64,000 nt of DNA from Brevibacterium ravenspurgense (GTDB lineage: Bacteria; Actinomycetota; Actinomycetes; Actinomycetales; Brevibacteriaceae). Under the pieces are notes generated by a model. The model was given only the letters and a program-made list of their open reading frames with translations, was not told the DNA's origin and searched no databases. Of the stretch, positions 52,574 through 60,761 are shown one piece after another. The position numbers and the translations under genes were made by a program. Location: NCBI RefSeq assembly GCF_001584615.1, contig NZ_LQQC01000007.1:40221-104220 (forward strand), in the 5' to 3' direction. Every line of letters begins with the position of its first letter. Within the stretch, counting starts at the first letter, position 1.

Positions 52574-53749
52574 ATGACTGACCGCGAACAGCGACTTGTG
52601 GAACTCGAAGACAAGTACCTGCCGGACGACCTTTTGGAGCGCTTCCGGGAGCGTGCCGCACAGTATGACCGTGATAACGCGTTCTTCTTCGAAGATCTGG
52701 AAGAACTTGAACAGCGTGGCTATCTGACGCTGTTTGTGCCCGAAGAGCTCGGCGGTCCGGGCTTGGGTATGAACGAAGTGTCGCGCTTGCAGCAGCGGCT
52801 GGCGACTGCCGCCCCGGCAACCGCGCTGGGCGTGAACATGCACTTTGTGTGCACCGGCATGATGCGGGCCATGTGGAATCGCGGCGATAAGTCGCTGCAG
52901 TTCGCGCTGGAAGAAGCGCGTGACGGCGAGGTCTTTGCCTTCGGTGTTTCTGAGCCGGGCAATGACTGGGTTCTGCAGGGTTCGAACACGAAGGCCGTGC
53001 CGCAGGAGGATGGTTCCTACCGTCTGTCGGGCGTGAAGATCTTCACGTCGATGACGCCTGCCTGGACCAGGCTGATTGTGCACGGCAAGGATGAAACCGC
53101 CGCCGATGGTCCGGAGCTGGTCTACGGTTTCCTCACCCGCGGTACGGAGGGTGTTAAGTCCTCGGACGACTGGGATGTTCTGGGTATGCGCGCCACGCAT
53201 TCGCGGGCCACGATCCTGGAGGATGCCGTTCTCGAGGCTGACCGGGTTGTGCGCCACATCCCGGATGGTCCGAACCCGGATCTGCTGACTTTCGGCATCA
53301 CCGCGAACTTCCAGCTGCTCATCGCTTCGGTGTACGCGGGTCTTGCTCGCCGTGCTCTCGAGGTCGCTTCGGAGGCTCTGCGCAAGCGCCGTTCGGCTAA
53401 GAACGGGGGAGCGCCGTATACGGAGATCGGTGAGTTCCGCGTGCGTGTTGCCGATGCGGCTCTGGAGTTCGCTGCAGTGCCGGCCCAGTTGGATTCCTAC
53501 ACGCGTGATTTCGATGAGTGTGTGGACTACGGTCCCGCGTGGGCGCAGCGCTTTGTCTCGGCTAAGTACATGGCACAGAAAGCTGCCAGGGCGAACGCCG
53601 AGGCGGCTCTGCACTGTGCTGGAGGTGCGGGCTTCGGGAACGCTGCCGAAGCATCGCGTCTGTACCGGGATGCTGCTGCGGGCATCTTCCATCCGCCAGC
53701 TCCCGAGGTGTCGCGAGCCGTATTCGCCAACGCTTGGCTGGATGACTGA
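52574..53749 (+). CDS. Acyl-CoA dehydrogenase family flavoenzyme
   Basis: 391 residues with the family's three-domain layout: VFAFGVSEPGNDW and the middle beta-domain (LSGVKIFTSMTPAWT), then a C-terminal helical part ending AEAALHCAGGAGFGNAAEAS. The catalytic Glu of classical acyl-CoA dehydrogenases is not at the usual EGT place (YRDAAAGIFHPP), as in the monooxygenase-like branch, so it may be a hydroxylase or act on an unusual thioester. CAGGAGG precedes the ATG. Terminator follows. Confidence 0.75.
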   Translation: MTDREQRLVELEDKYLPDDLLERFRERAAQYDRDNAFFFEDLEELEQRGYLTLFVPEELGGPGLGMNEVSRLQQRLATAAPATALGVNMHFVCTGMMRAMWNRGDKSLQFALEEARDGEVFAFGVSEPGNDWVLQGSNTKAVPQEDGSYRLSGVKIFTSMTPAWTRLIVHGKDETAADGPELVYGFLTRGTEGVKSSDDWDVLGMRATHSRATILEDAVLEADRVVRHIPDGPNPDLLTFGITANFQLLIASVYAGLARRALEVASEALRKRRSAKNGGAPYTEIGEFRVRVADAALEFAAVPAQLDSYTRDFDECVDYGPAWAQRFVSAKYMAQKAARANAEAALHCAGGAGFGNAAEASRLYRDAAAGIFHPPAPEVSRAVFANAWLDD

Positions 53750-53762
53750 GCTGGTGTGAATG

Positions 53763-53802
53763 ACAGTGGGCGCTGTGCTGAGGCACAGCGCCCACTGTTT
53801 TG
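53763..53802 (+). terminator. Intrinsic terminator, 16-bp stem
   Basis: ACAGTGGGCGCTGTGC (53763-53778) pairs with GCACAGCGCCCACTGT (53783-53798), then TTTG. Ends the transporter/dehydrogenase transcript. Confidence 0.85.
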
Positions 53803-53825
53803 TACGGCAAAGTACTTTCTGCGCG

Positions 53826-53915
53826 CGGTTTATCCCTACTCGCGTGGGGATCACGGCCGAGCGTCCCTGCCAGTACACCGACAACCCGGCTCATCCCCAC
53901 CTGCGTGGGGAACAC
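53826..53915 (-). CRISPR. Two-repeat type I-E CRISPR remnant
   Basis: Two 29-bp repeats (53826-53854, 53887-53915) separated by a spacer of exactly 32 bp, the type I-E length. Read on the minus strand the second repeat starts GTGTTCCCCACGCAGG and has the usual GGGGATGAG half. The first copy has several changes. The next 32 bases could be another spacer but no third full repeat follows. No cas gene is in the window, so it is probably an inactive or orphan array. Confidence 0.7.
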
Positions 53916-53995
53916 CGCCGGTACGTTCGGAGTTGACCAGCTCATCCACAACCCAGGCCACGGACAGCTCTGGTATCCAGAAGCCGACTGAGGCG

Positions 53996-54727
53996 TCAGC
54001 GGTTCTCGAAGTAGAACTGCTGATCGGAGACAGCAGGAGGCCGCTCGGCCAAGCTGTTCCCACCGCCGCTCAGCGGCCGCCTGAGATCACCGACTCCGAT
54101 CTGGAACAGGTCTTCGCCGCCGATTGTCGCGGCAAAGACCTGTTCCGTACCAGACGCAATGTCAGCGTCCGATGTGATTTCCCATATCCCTGCCGGGTCG
54201 GACCCTTCGTCAGGGGTGTTCTCACCAATGAATCGGACGGACGTGGGCAGCGGATCCTCGCAGACCCTTGTCGTACTAGCTTCTGGAACCTCGCTGGGCC
54301 GGATGGAGAAGTCCTCAAGATCCTCAGCCTGCAACGGGCCCTTGCTGTCCTGAGGGTCGCGCACAACGATGAGAAGCAGCTTGTGCGGGTCCATGCCCTC
54401 ATCTCCGGAATGTGCGCTCTCATTCAAGCCATATCCGATGTTTTCCCAGTCGGGCTCCTCCGCGAAGACCGGGATCACCTGGTGTGCGACAGGTCCCAGT
54501 GATGTCTGCATCGGGAAGGATTTGTCGCGATCACCTGCAGAATATGGGCAGCCCTCTTGCGGTGTCCTCTGGGGTGGCACCGATGGTGTGGGGCGGGAGT
54601 ATGTCCGCTCCTCGGTGGAGTCGGGACCTCCGATAGGCGGCCCGTTCGGCTCTGGAGTACAACCGACCAGCAGCGCGACTGAGCAAACAGCCCCTGCGAT
54701 TCTCAGCGTGGTGGCGGGAAGGCGCAT
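53996..54727 (-). CDS. Lipoprotein, unknown function
   Basis: 243 residues with a signal peptide ending in a lipobox (CSVALLVGC, lipid-modified Cys at about residue 23), then a Pro-rich stretch and an acidic extracytoplasmic domain (VIPVFAEEPDWENIGYGLNE, LLLIVVRDPQDSKGP) with few Cys. No family recognised. It stands alone between the CRISPR remnant and an HTH gene. Start ATG 54727 follows a GGAA-like site. Confidence 0.6.
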   Translation of the reverse strand: MRLPATTLRIAGAVCSVALLVGCTPEPNGPPIGGPDSTEERTYSRPTPSVPPQRTPQEGCPYSAGDRDKSFPMQTSLGPVAHQVIPVFAEEPDWENIGYGLNESAHSGDEGMDPHKLLLIVVRDPQDSKGPLQAEDLEDFSIRPSEVPEASTTRVCEDPLPTSVRFIGENTPDEGSDPAGIWEITSDADIASGTEQVFAATIGGEDLFQIGVGDLRRPLSGGGNSLAERPPAVSDQQFYFENR

Positions 54728-54840
54728 AGGCCAATTCTATCTGTCGTTCAAAACTCTCCAGATCAAGCCACCCGATAACCTTCCCCATCCATAGGGGACC
54801 CAGAGCTGTCTCGCCCACCGTCCGCCCGTGCGGTATGCGC

Positions 54841-55224
54841 TCAGTCACGGAGTTGTGCCACGCCACACGGAACCCGTCGAATCTCCCTTGTCCCATCGCT
54901 GTGATGGCTCCACTCCCAAGGCACGTGATCGTCAGCGCTCTCGTGCGGATTGTGCGACCACACCACCGCACGGGCTTCTCTCCACTCCTCCGCACTCCCC
55001 CACGCGGGTACAACCTCAGGGCACCTATGCCCCTCCCGCCAGTGTCGCGCCACCGTACTCTTGGGAACGCTCAGAGCTGCCGCCGTTTCACGCACCGATA
55101 GTCCGGCCTCCCGTGCGTCGTAAATCGCCGTGTGCAGCGTGTCTGCCTCCAGCGCTGCGGCCACACTCGCACGCTCCCGAGCCTTACGGAACGCCTCCGC
55201 TGAGCTGATGAACTCCTGCTTCAT
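54841..55224 (-). CDS. Small helix-turn-helix protein
   Basis: 127 residues. The middle contains a likely helix-turn-helix (AREAGLSVRETAAALSVPKS, then TVARHW) of the kind found in recombinase or Xre-like regulators, the N-terminus is a charged helix, and the C-terminus is rich in Trp, His and Glu (VPWEWSHHSDGT). GGAGGAAG precedes ATG 55224. Two 15-bp palindromes lie 19-60 bases upstream and may be its operators. I do not know what it controls; it could belong to a mobile element. Confidence 0.6.
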   Translation of the reverse strand: MKQEFISSAEAFRKARERASVAAALEADTLHTAIYDAREAGLSVRETAAALSVPKSTVARHWREGHRCPEVVPAWGSAEEWREARAVVWSHNPHESADDHVPWEWSHHSDGTREIRRVPCGVAQLRD

Positions 55225-55242
55225 GCCGATCTTCCTCCGTCT

Positions 55243-55284
55243 GTCCCACCGTGGGACACTACCGCAACTGTCCCACGGCGGGAC
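55243..55284. promoter_or_regulatory. Twin palindromes GTCCCACnGTGGGAC before the HTH gene
   Basis: GTCCCACCGTGGGAC at 55243-55257 is a perfect 15-bp palindrome and GTCCCACGGCGGGAC at 55270-55284 differs at one position; their centres are 27 bp apart. This is the layout of paired operator sites for a dimeric DNA-binding protein, upstream of and probably bound by the adjacent HTH protein. Confidence 0.6.
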
Positions 55285-55320
55285 GGGCGTAGTCAATGCT
55301 GTCGCGCCTGTCAGAGGAGG

Positions 55321-56334
55321 TATGACTCCCACCCAGATGTGTCCCAAGAGTGGCCGCTGGATCAGAAGAGCGTGGCTGTTATTGGTAATGGGAACGTGGC
55401 GTTGGACGTGGCGCGCATGCTGGCTAAACAAGCAGATGACTTGTTGACCACCGAGATTCCGGACCACGTGTACCAAGGGCTGAAGAAGTCCCAGGTGACC
55501 GATGTTCACGTGTTTGGACGTCGTGGGCCTGCCCAGGCCAAGTTCACGCCGCTGGAAATCCGTGAACTGGGTCAGGTCAAGGATGTCGACATTATTGTGT
55601 ATCCGGAGGACTTTGAGTTCGACGAAGGGTCAATGAAGTCGATCAAGGAGTCTAACCAGGTCAAGCAGGTGACAAAGACGCTCACCGACTTCACGATCCG
55701 TGAGCCAACTGGAGCTAAGCGTCGCCTGCACTTGCACTTCTTGCACTCGCCTGTGTCGATTCTGGGTGACGAAGAAACTGGAGTCACTGGCCTGCGTACC
55801 GAGCGTCAGGAGTTGGATGGCACCGGCAACGTTACCGGGACCGGTGAGTTCCACGACTGGGACGTGACCGCTATCTACCGGGCGGTTGGGTACTTTGGAA
55901 CGCCTCTGCCACAGCTTCCGTTTGATGCCCGTAAGGGTGTGATCACCAACGTTGAAGGTCGTGTGGTGGACGGCGAGCGCCAGATGACAGCGAATGAAGC
56001 CCCGGTTATCCCTGGCGTGTACGTCACGGGGTGGATCAAACGTGGCCCGGTAGGGCTCATTGGTCACACCAAGGGTGATGCGCTGGAGACGATTGGGCAC
56101 GTGATCACCGACTTTGTCGAAGGGAAACTGCCGGAGCCAGACAACGCGGATGAGAGTGCGATTGTTGAGCTGCTGAAGAGCCGGGGAGTGGACTTCATCG
56201 ACTGGGAAGGTATCCACCGACTTGAGGCGGCGGAGCGCGCATTCGGTGCCCCGCACGGCCGCGAACGTATCAAGGTAGCTACTCGTGAAGGCATGCTCGC
56301 GGCCGCCCGTGAAGCAGTGTCGAACGAGGAGTAG
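55321..56334 (+). pseudogene. Ferredoxin-NADP reductase (FprA-like), N-terminal part lost
   Basis: Homology to the FprA/adrenodoxin reductase family begins at the TAT codon 55321 (YDSHPD, then the NADP motif AVIGNGNVALDVARMLA) and runs to the normal C-terminus (WIKRGPVGLIGHTKGDA, FIDWEGIHRLE). The first 120 or so residues, holding the FAD-binding GxGxxG, are absent; intact enzymes have about 455. The best ribosome site (AGAGGAGG, 55313) leads into a different frame, so only the GTG at 55339 could start it. A recombination junction sits at about 55320. The product would lack FAD and is probably non-functional. Confidence 0.8.
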
Positions 56335-56352
56335 TTTGCGAGGTTAGCCGGC

Positions 56353-57096
56353 TTAGAGGGCTTTAGAAACGTCGATGCTTAGGCCACCGTCAGGGCAAAT
56401 ATCCACACGAGAGTGCACTTGGTAGACATCTCTGAGCATCGGGGGTGTGATGACATCGTGGCCCGGTCCTTCTGAGTGAACCGATCCTTGATGAAGCACT
56501 ACCACGTTGTCGGCGAAGCGGGCAGCATGGCTTAAATCGTGGATTGCGACGATCACGACGGCAGGTTGCTCTCGTGCGAAAGTCAGTACGTGGTCGAGCA
56601 AGACGAGTTGATTTCGCAAGTCGAGCGCACTGCTTGGCTCGTCAAGCAAGAGAACGGAAGGTTTTCTCACGACAGCTTGGGCAAGGCTAACTAGTTGTCG
56701 CTGGCCACCAGAAAGTTGGTCCATTGCACGGTTGGCAAATTCAACTAGGCCTAAACGTTCAATGACCTCCTGAACGCGACAACGCGCAGAACGAGTAACG
56801 CGAAGATGCCCAATACCGGATTTTCCTTGTTGGTGCGCAACTAAAACGGATTCAAAAACTGACAGCGACGATGGAGGGGGCGGATCTTGTGGAAGGTACA
56901 AGATCTCTTCCGGATGTGCGGGACGGTAGTTCTTTTCCAAACCTGCCACACATCGTAAGAACGTCGACTTTCCTGCGCCGTTGGGCCCAACAACAGCCGT
57001 GACAGATCCGAGCTGACATGGTTTGATGCTGACGTTGTGAAGAATCTGAGTCTTTCCGCGTCTGCACGAAACGTTTTGGATCGTAAGTTCATTCAT
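56353..57096 (-). CDS. Siderophore/iron ABC transporter ATP-binding protein
   Basis: 247 residues, FecE/FepC-type ATPase. Walker A VVGPNGAGKSTFLRC, Q-loop YLPQDPPP, signature LSGGQRQLVSL, Walker B VLLLDEPSSAL, switch His in AIHDLSH. It powers ferric-siderophore uptake with the permease encoded just upstream (ATGA overlap). Last gene of a four-gene iron operon read leftward from the DtxR box. Confidence 0.92.
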   Translation of the reverse strand: MNELTIQNVSCRRGKTQILHNVSIKPCQLGSVTAVVGPNGAGKSTFLRCVAGLEKNYRPAHPEEILYLPQDPPPPSSLSVFESVLVAHQQGKSGIGHLRVTRSARCRVQEVIERLGLVEFANRAMDQLSGGQRQLVSLAQAVVRKPSVLLLDEPSSALDLRNQLVLLDHVLTFAREQPAVVIVAIHDLSHAARFADNVVVLHQGSVHSEGPGHDVITPPMLRDVYQVHSRVDICPDGGLSIDVSKAL

Positions 57097-58166
57097 GACC
57101 AAACCTTTCTTCTTCGGCTCAAAATCAAGGTGAGAAAGACGGGTACACCTACAACGGCTGTAATGATTCCCACGGGTAGAATTACTCCGGGCTGAATGAT
57201 TTTTGCCACCATCGATGCAGAGGTAAGAAGCAATGCGCCAGTCATGGTTGAAGCAGGCAAGAAGAATCGCTGATCTTCGCCTACCAAAGTCCGGGCTATA
57301 TGAGGGCCAATCAACCCGATAAAACCAATTGTTCCGGCCATAGATACTGCGGTCGCAGCTAATAACGAAGCTACTAGTAGGGCCTGCGAGCGTGTGCGTT
57401 CTACAGGTATGCCCATCGAGCGGGCGCGATCGTCTCCCATTCGGAAGGCGGTCAGTGTCCACGCCTTTGAGACAAAAAAGAATCCCCCAATCGTCAGCAT
57501 GACTCCCATGAGTGCGATTTGTGGCCATGTCGCACGGGTCAAGCTGCCAAGCGTCCAAAAGACTACCTGCTCAAGTTCCACAACGGATGCCATGTACTGC
57601 ATGAGGGCCAGGAGTGCGTCAAAAAAGAACACGATGGCGATTCCCACAAGAATCATGCTTTCGGCGCTCGGGCCGCGTAGTTTTGCGATTCCCAGGATGA
57701 TGCCATAGCCAATAATGGCGAATACCCAAGCGGATCCTGCGACGCCCAGGACTGACCCAAGTGCGGTAGAACCGAATCCCGTGACTACCGCCAATGATGC
57801 GCCAAAACTTGCCGCCGAGGCGATGCCGAGTGTGTACGGCTCTGCCAGGGGGTTTCCTAAGGTTGTTTGCATCTGTGCTCCGGACATCGCCAAGGCGGCG
57901 CCGCAGGTTATTGCTGTTGCGGTCATGGGCAAGCGCACATCCCAAACGATTTGGGTATCGATTTTTTCGCTGGTCGCTGGACTTATAAGCGCATGGAAAA
58001 ATGCCTCGGCGGGCATTGGGGCACCCCCAATCCAAGCATCTGCAAATCCCGCAACAATAAGAAGTGTGGCAAGCAGACCGAGGACGCCCAAGCGTCGTTG
58101 TGTAGAGCGAATATGAGCATGTACCGAAGCGCCCTGTTCAGCTGATGTTCTGTTATGAAGAATCAC
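57093..58166 (-). CDS. FecCD-family siderophore/iron ABC transporter permease
   Basis: 357 residues with about ten membrane helices and the family marks RLPMTATAITCGAALAMSGA (start of the permease domain) and GTIGFIGLIGPHIARTLVG (the loop that contacts the ATPase), then ILPVGIITAVVGVPVFLTLI. One permease gene implies a homodimer. Start GTG 58166 overlaps the stop of the binding-protein gene. Base composition is clearly lower in GC than the genes at 42-53 kb. Confidence 0.93.
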   Translation of the reverse strand: MILHNRTSAEQGASVHAHIRSTQRRLGVLGLLATLLIVAGFADAWIGGAPMPAEAFFHALISPATSEKIDTQIVWDVRLPMTATAITCGAALAMSGAQMQTTLGNPLAEPYTLGIASAASFGASLAVVTGFGSTALGSVLGVAGSAWVFAIIGYGIILGIAKLRGPSAESMILVGIAIVFFFDALLALMQYMASVVELEQVVFWTLGSLTRATWPQIALMGVMLTIGGFFFVSKAWTLTAFRMGDDRARSMGIPVERTRSQALLVASLLAATAVSMAGTIGFIGLIGPHIARTLVGEDQRFFLPASTMTGALLLTSASMVAKIIQPGVILPVGIITAVVGVPVFLTLILSRRRKVWS

Positions 58167-59341
58167 GGTAGACCTGTCCAGAACGTTCCGTTTGCATCAA
58201 CGGGGAGAAAACGTGTGTGTAGCTCTTGGAAGTCTCGTTCGGGCTCTAGGTCCGCGAACTCGCGTGGATGAATTGCTTGTGCAAACCATTCGACGGCAAG
58301 GAAGTTGTATGGGGAGTCGTAGAAGTGATGCCACGCAACATACGCGCGCTTGCTTTTCACCGCTTGAACTTGGTTGATGACAGTCTGCTTTTCAAGTACC
58401 TTTTTCCACTCTTGGGCTACGCTCTTCGGGTCTGCTGAATATCCGAGAGGAACATACGTGCCCGGCTTTGCGGGGCTTGACTCGCTTGACCAGTTTGCTC
58501 CTGTTGCAATGACGACATCGGGTGCCGCTTTTGCTACTGCTTCTGGCGAAAGGGTGCCCTGTTGGCTACTGAGCAGGTTGTCACCTAGATTCGTGCCTCC
58601 TGCTGCCGTGACAATTTTTGCGAGGTTAGACTCTTTAAAAGTTTGGCAACAGTCAAAGTAGCCTGGGGCGCGCCATAGAAAAACGCGTTGTTCCTGAGGC
58701 TTTGTGCGTTCCAACGTGTCGGTGACATTCTTGATTTTGCTTTCGTAGAACTTGACGAATTCTTCAGCGCGCTGTTGCTGTCCAAACAGTTGACCCATGA
58801 TCCGGATACTTGGCACGGTGTTCTTGATTGGTTCAACAAAGTAGTCAATGACGACGGTTGGGATTCCAGCCTTTTCAAAACCGCTGATGATGCCTGCTTC
58901 TTCAGCGGCTTTAAAGCTTGAAGCGCTGATTACGAAAACTTGCGGTCGGGTTTGCAGTGCTTGCTCAAGTGAAAATGAGTTGTCCCAGATTTCGCCTGTC
59001 GTCTGTATCTCTTTGAGCTTTGGAAACTTTTCGGCGTATGCGTGGTAGGTGTCGGGGTCATTCTCAAGCAGATCATTGGGCCAAGCGACGATCTTGTCGA
59101 GAGGATTGTCCGGGTTAAGGATGGCCGTGGTGTACAACTCTCGCTGCCCACCAAGCAGAATCCGGTCCGGATTCTTAGGTAGTTCGACGGTTCGACCAAG
59201 CGCGTCGGTCAGTGTTTGGGTGCCGGTAGCGGAATCGGCCGATTTCTGTGGTGAGCAGGCCGTGAGGGTAAGAACGAGGGCCACAATGGTGGCGATGATG
59301 GTCCTAATGGACGAGTGTTTTGATTGTGTCATGGTGATCAT
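58163..59341 (-). CDS. Iron-siderophore ABC transporter substrate-binding lipoprotein
   Basis: 392 residues. Lipoprotein signal LVLTLTAC (Cys at about residue 29), then the two-lobed FepB/periplasmic-binding domain (TDALGRTVELPKNPDRILLG; EEAGIISGFEKAGIPTVVID). It should bind the ferric chelate outside the membrane and hand it to the FecCD permease. The start at ATG 59341 overlaps the upstream oxidase stop; ATG 59332 lies ten bases after GAGG and is perhaps the true start. Confidence 0.9.
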   Translation of the reverse strand: MITMTQSKHSSIRTIIATIVALVLTLTACSPQKSADSATGTQTLTDALGRTVELPKNPDRILLGGQRELYTTAILNPDNPLDKIVAWPNDLLENDPDTYHAYAEKFPKLKEIQTTGEIWDNSFSLEQALQTRPQVFVISASSFKAAEEAGIISGFEKAGIPTVVIDYFVEPIKNTVPSIRIMGQLFGQQQRAEEFVKFYESKIKNVTDTLERTKPQEQRVFLWRAPGYFDCCQTFKESNLAKIVTAAGGTNLGDNLLSSQQGTLSPEAVAKAAPDVVIATGANWSSESSPAKPGTYVPLGYSADPKSVAQEWKKVLEKQTVINQVQAVKSKRAYVAWHHFYDSPYNFLAVEWFAQAIHPREFADLEPERDFQELHTRFLPVDANGTFWTGLP

Positions 59342-60537
59342 GCCTCGGTTGGTTGGAATAAGGGTGTTGCGGGCGTGCGCCAGCGAAGGTGGCGCAGACG
59401 TGTGGGTGAGAATGCCGAGATGTCGGTCTCAGTTGAGCTATCCAAAGCAAGGAGAGCGCCAAGTTCGCCGATAGCGGGTGCATACTTGAACCCTTGTCCG
59501 CCGAACCCTGCCAGAACCGTGATGTTCGGGTAGTTCTGTGCGGGGCCGATGATGAATTGGCCGTCGGGTGTTCGTGCATTCATGCATGGATGCCCCGAAG
59601 TCTGTGCATCTGCGAGTTCTGGAATAGCTTGGGCACATGCCTCGATCACAGGGGCGATATCGGAGGGGCGAGCAGGTGTCCAGTTGTGTTCGACCTCGGC
59701 GAGCCACGGTTTTTGGGCGTTTTTTACGCCGATCTTGACTCCCCGTCCGTCAACGTCAGGAATTCCCCAGAGGTTGATCTGACGGCTGTCGCGGATAAAG
59801 AGCGGAAAGCGTTGTGGGCCGTAATCATGTGTATGGTCGGCCGATGTGCGGAAGTGAACTGGGACAGTTCGTTGTACCCGGATCGGTATGTGTTCGTCTG
59901 GGAGGAGCTGTGTGCTCCATGCGCCCGCGGCTACGATGACGCGGCGAGCAGTAATGGTGTGGGTTGACGTGCTGATAACGCAGTGAGATTTCCGTGCAGC
60001 GAGAGAAGTGACGTGTGCGTCGGTTAACAATGTGGCGCCTGCATGCGTAGCAGATTCAACGGCGGCCCGAATGCTGTGCTCGGGATGAAGCACGCAGGCG
60101 TTCGGTTCAAACAGGCCGCAGTCGTCTGAAAAGAGCGCATGTTGGGGGAATCTCGCGCGTAATTCTTCGCGACTGAGTAACTCCACTTCTGCTCCGCCCG
60201 CTTGGGCAGCCCGTTGAGCGTCATTCAGAAAGTCGCTATCGGTAGCACCGATGGTTAAGCCTCCAGCCTGAACGCGCAACTGTGAGGTGGATGATTTATC
60301 GAGCTCGTCCCACAACTCGAGTGCGCGACTTGCGAGAGGAACATAGTGGGACCCTTCGAATACAGTGCGTCGGAAAATTCGTGATCCTCCGTGAGAAGAT
60401 CCCCTGTCATGGCCCGGTTTGAACCTCTCGATTCCAACGATGGAATCGTGCGGTGCTAAGCGAGTAATCTGCCACAGCGCCATGGATCCCATCGCGCCAA
60501 GCCCTACTACGGCGATATCGAAATCAGTTGCGACCAT
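59338..60537 (-). CDS. FAD-dependent amine oxidase, N-methyltryptophan/sarcosine oxidase family
   Basis: 399 residues of the MSOX/MTOX family (SolA type). N-terminal FAD loop VVGLGAMGSMALW and R-rich GSSHGGSRIFR; a Cys in HPCMNARTPDGQFIIG at the position that covalently binds FAD in the family. Such enzymes oxidise N-methyl or secondary amino acids to imines, releasing H2O2. It is the first gene of the iron operon, directly behind a DtxR box, so its substrate may be an imported N-alkyl amino-acid metal chelator or its breakdown product. That link is inference. Confidence 0.85.
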   Translation of the reverse strand: MVATDFDIAVVGLGAMGSMALWQITRLAPHDSIVGIERFKPGHDRGSSHGGSRIFRRTVFEGSHYVPLASRALELWDELDKSSTSQLRVQAGGLTIGATDSDFLNDAQRAAQAGGAEVELLSREELRARFPQHALFSDDCGLFEPNACVLHPEHSIRAAVESATHAGATLLTDAHVTSLAARKSHCVISTSTHTITARRVIVAAGAWSTQLLPDEHIPIRVQRTVPVHFRTSADHTHDYGPQRFPLFIRDSRQINLWGIPDVDGRGVKIGVKNAQKPWLAEVEHNWTPARPSDIAPVIEACAQAIPELADAQTSGHPCMNARTPDGQFIIGPAQNYPNITVLAGFGGQGFKYAPAIGELGALLALDSSTETDISAFSPTRLRHLRWRTPATPLFQPTEA

Positions 60538-60595
60538 TTATGGCCAAGGCCCTTCCTGTTTTCCTGTCGTTCATGGAGAACAACCAATGCTTAAC

Positions 60596-60614
60596 TTAGC
60601 TTAGGCTAACCTAA
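60596..60614. promoter_or_regulatory. DtxR/IdeR iron box
   Basis: TTAGCTTAGGCTAACCTAA matches the DtxR/IdeR 19-bp consensus TTAGGTTAGSCTAACCTAA at 18 positions (S = C or G). It is 59 bases before the oxidase/ABC operon (minus strand) and 148 before the LLM gene (plus), so it should repress at least the former in iron-rich cells. Confidence 0.85.
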
Positions 60615-60761
60615 CTCATTGAGAATGGGAAGTGATCCCTCGAGCGGAAGTTGAATGGTCGATATCGATTCCGTCAATCACATTGCGCGCGACGCGAAAG
60701 GGAACAAATCACGGCAGACAGCGTTGATTGAAGTATCAACTATGTGCGTGATGGAGGTGCC

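Noticed and set aside
53938..53960. Third CRISPR repeat
   Set aside because: CAGCTCATCCACAACCC resembles only the first half of the repeat and its spacing would be about 22 rather than 32 bases.
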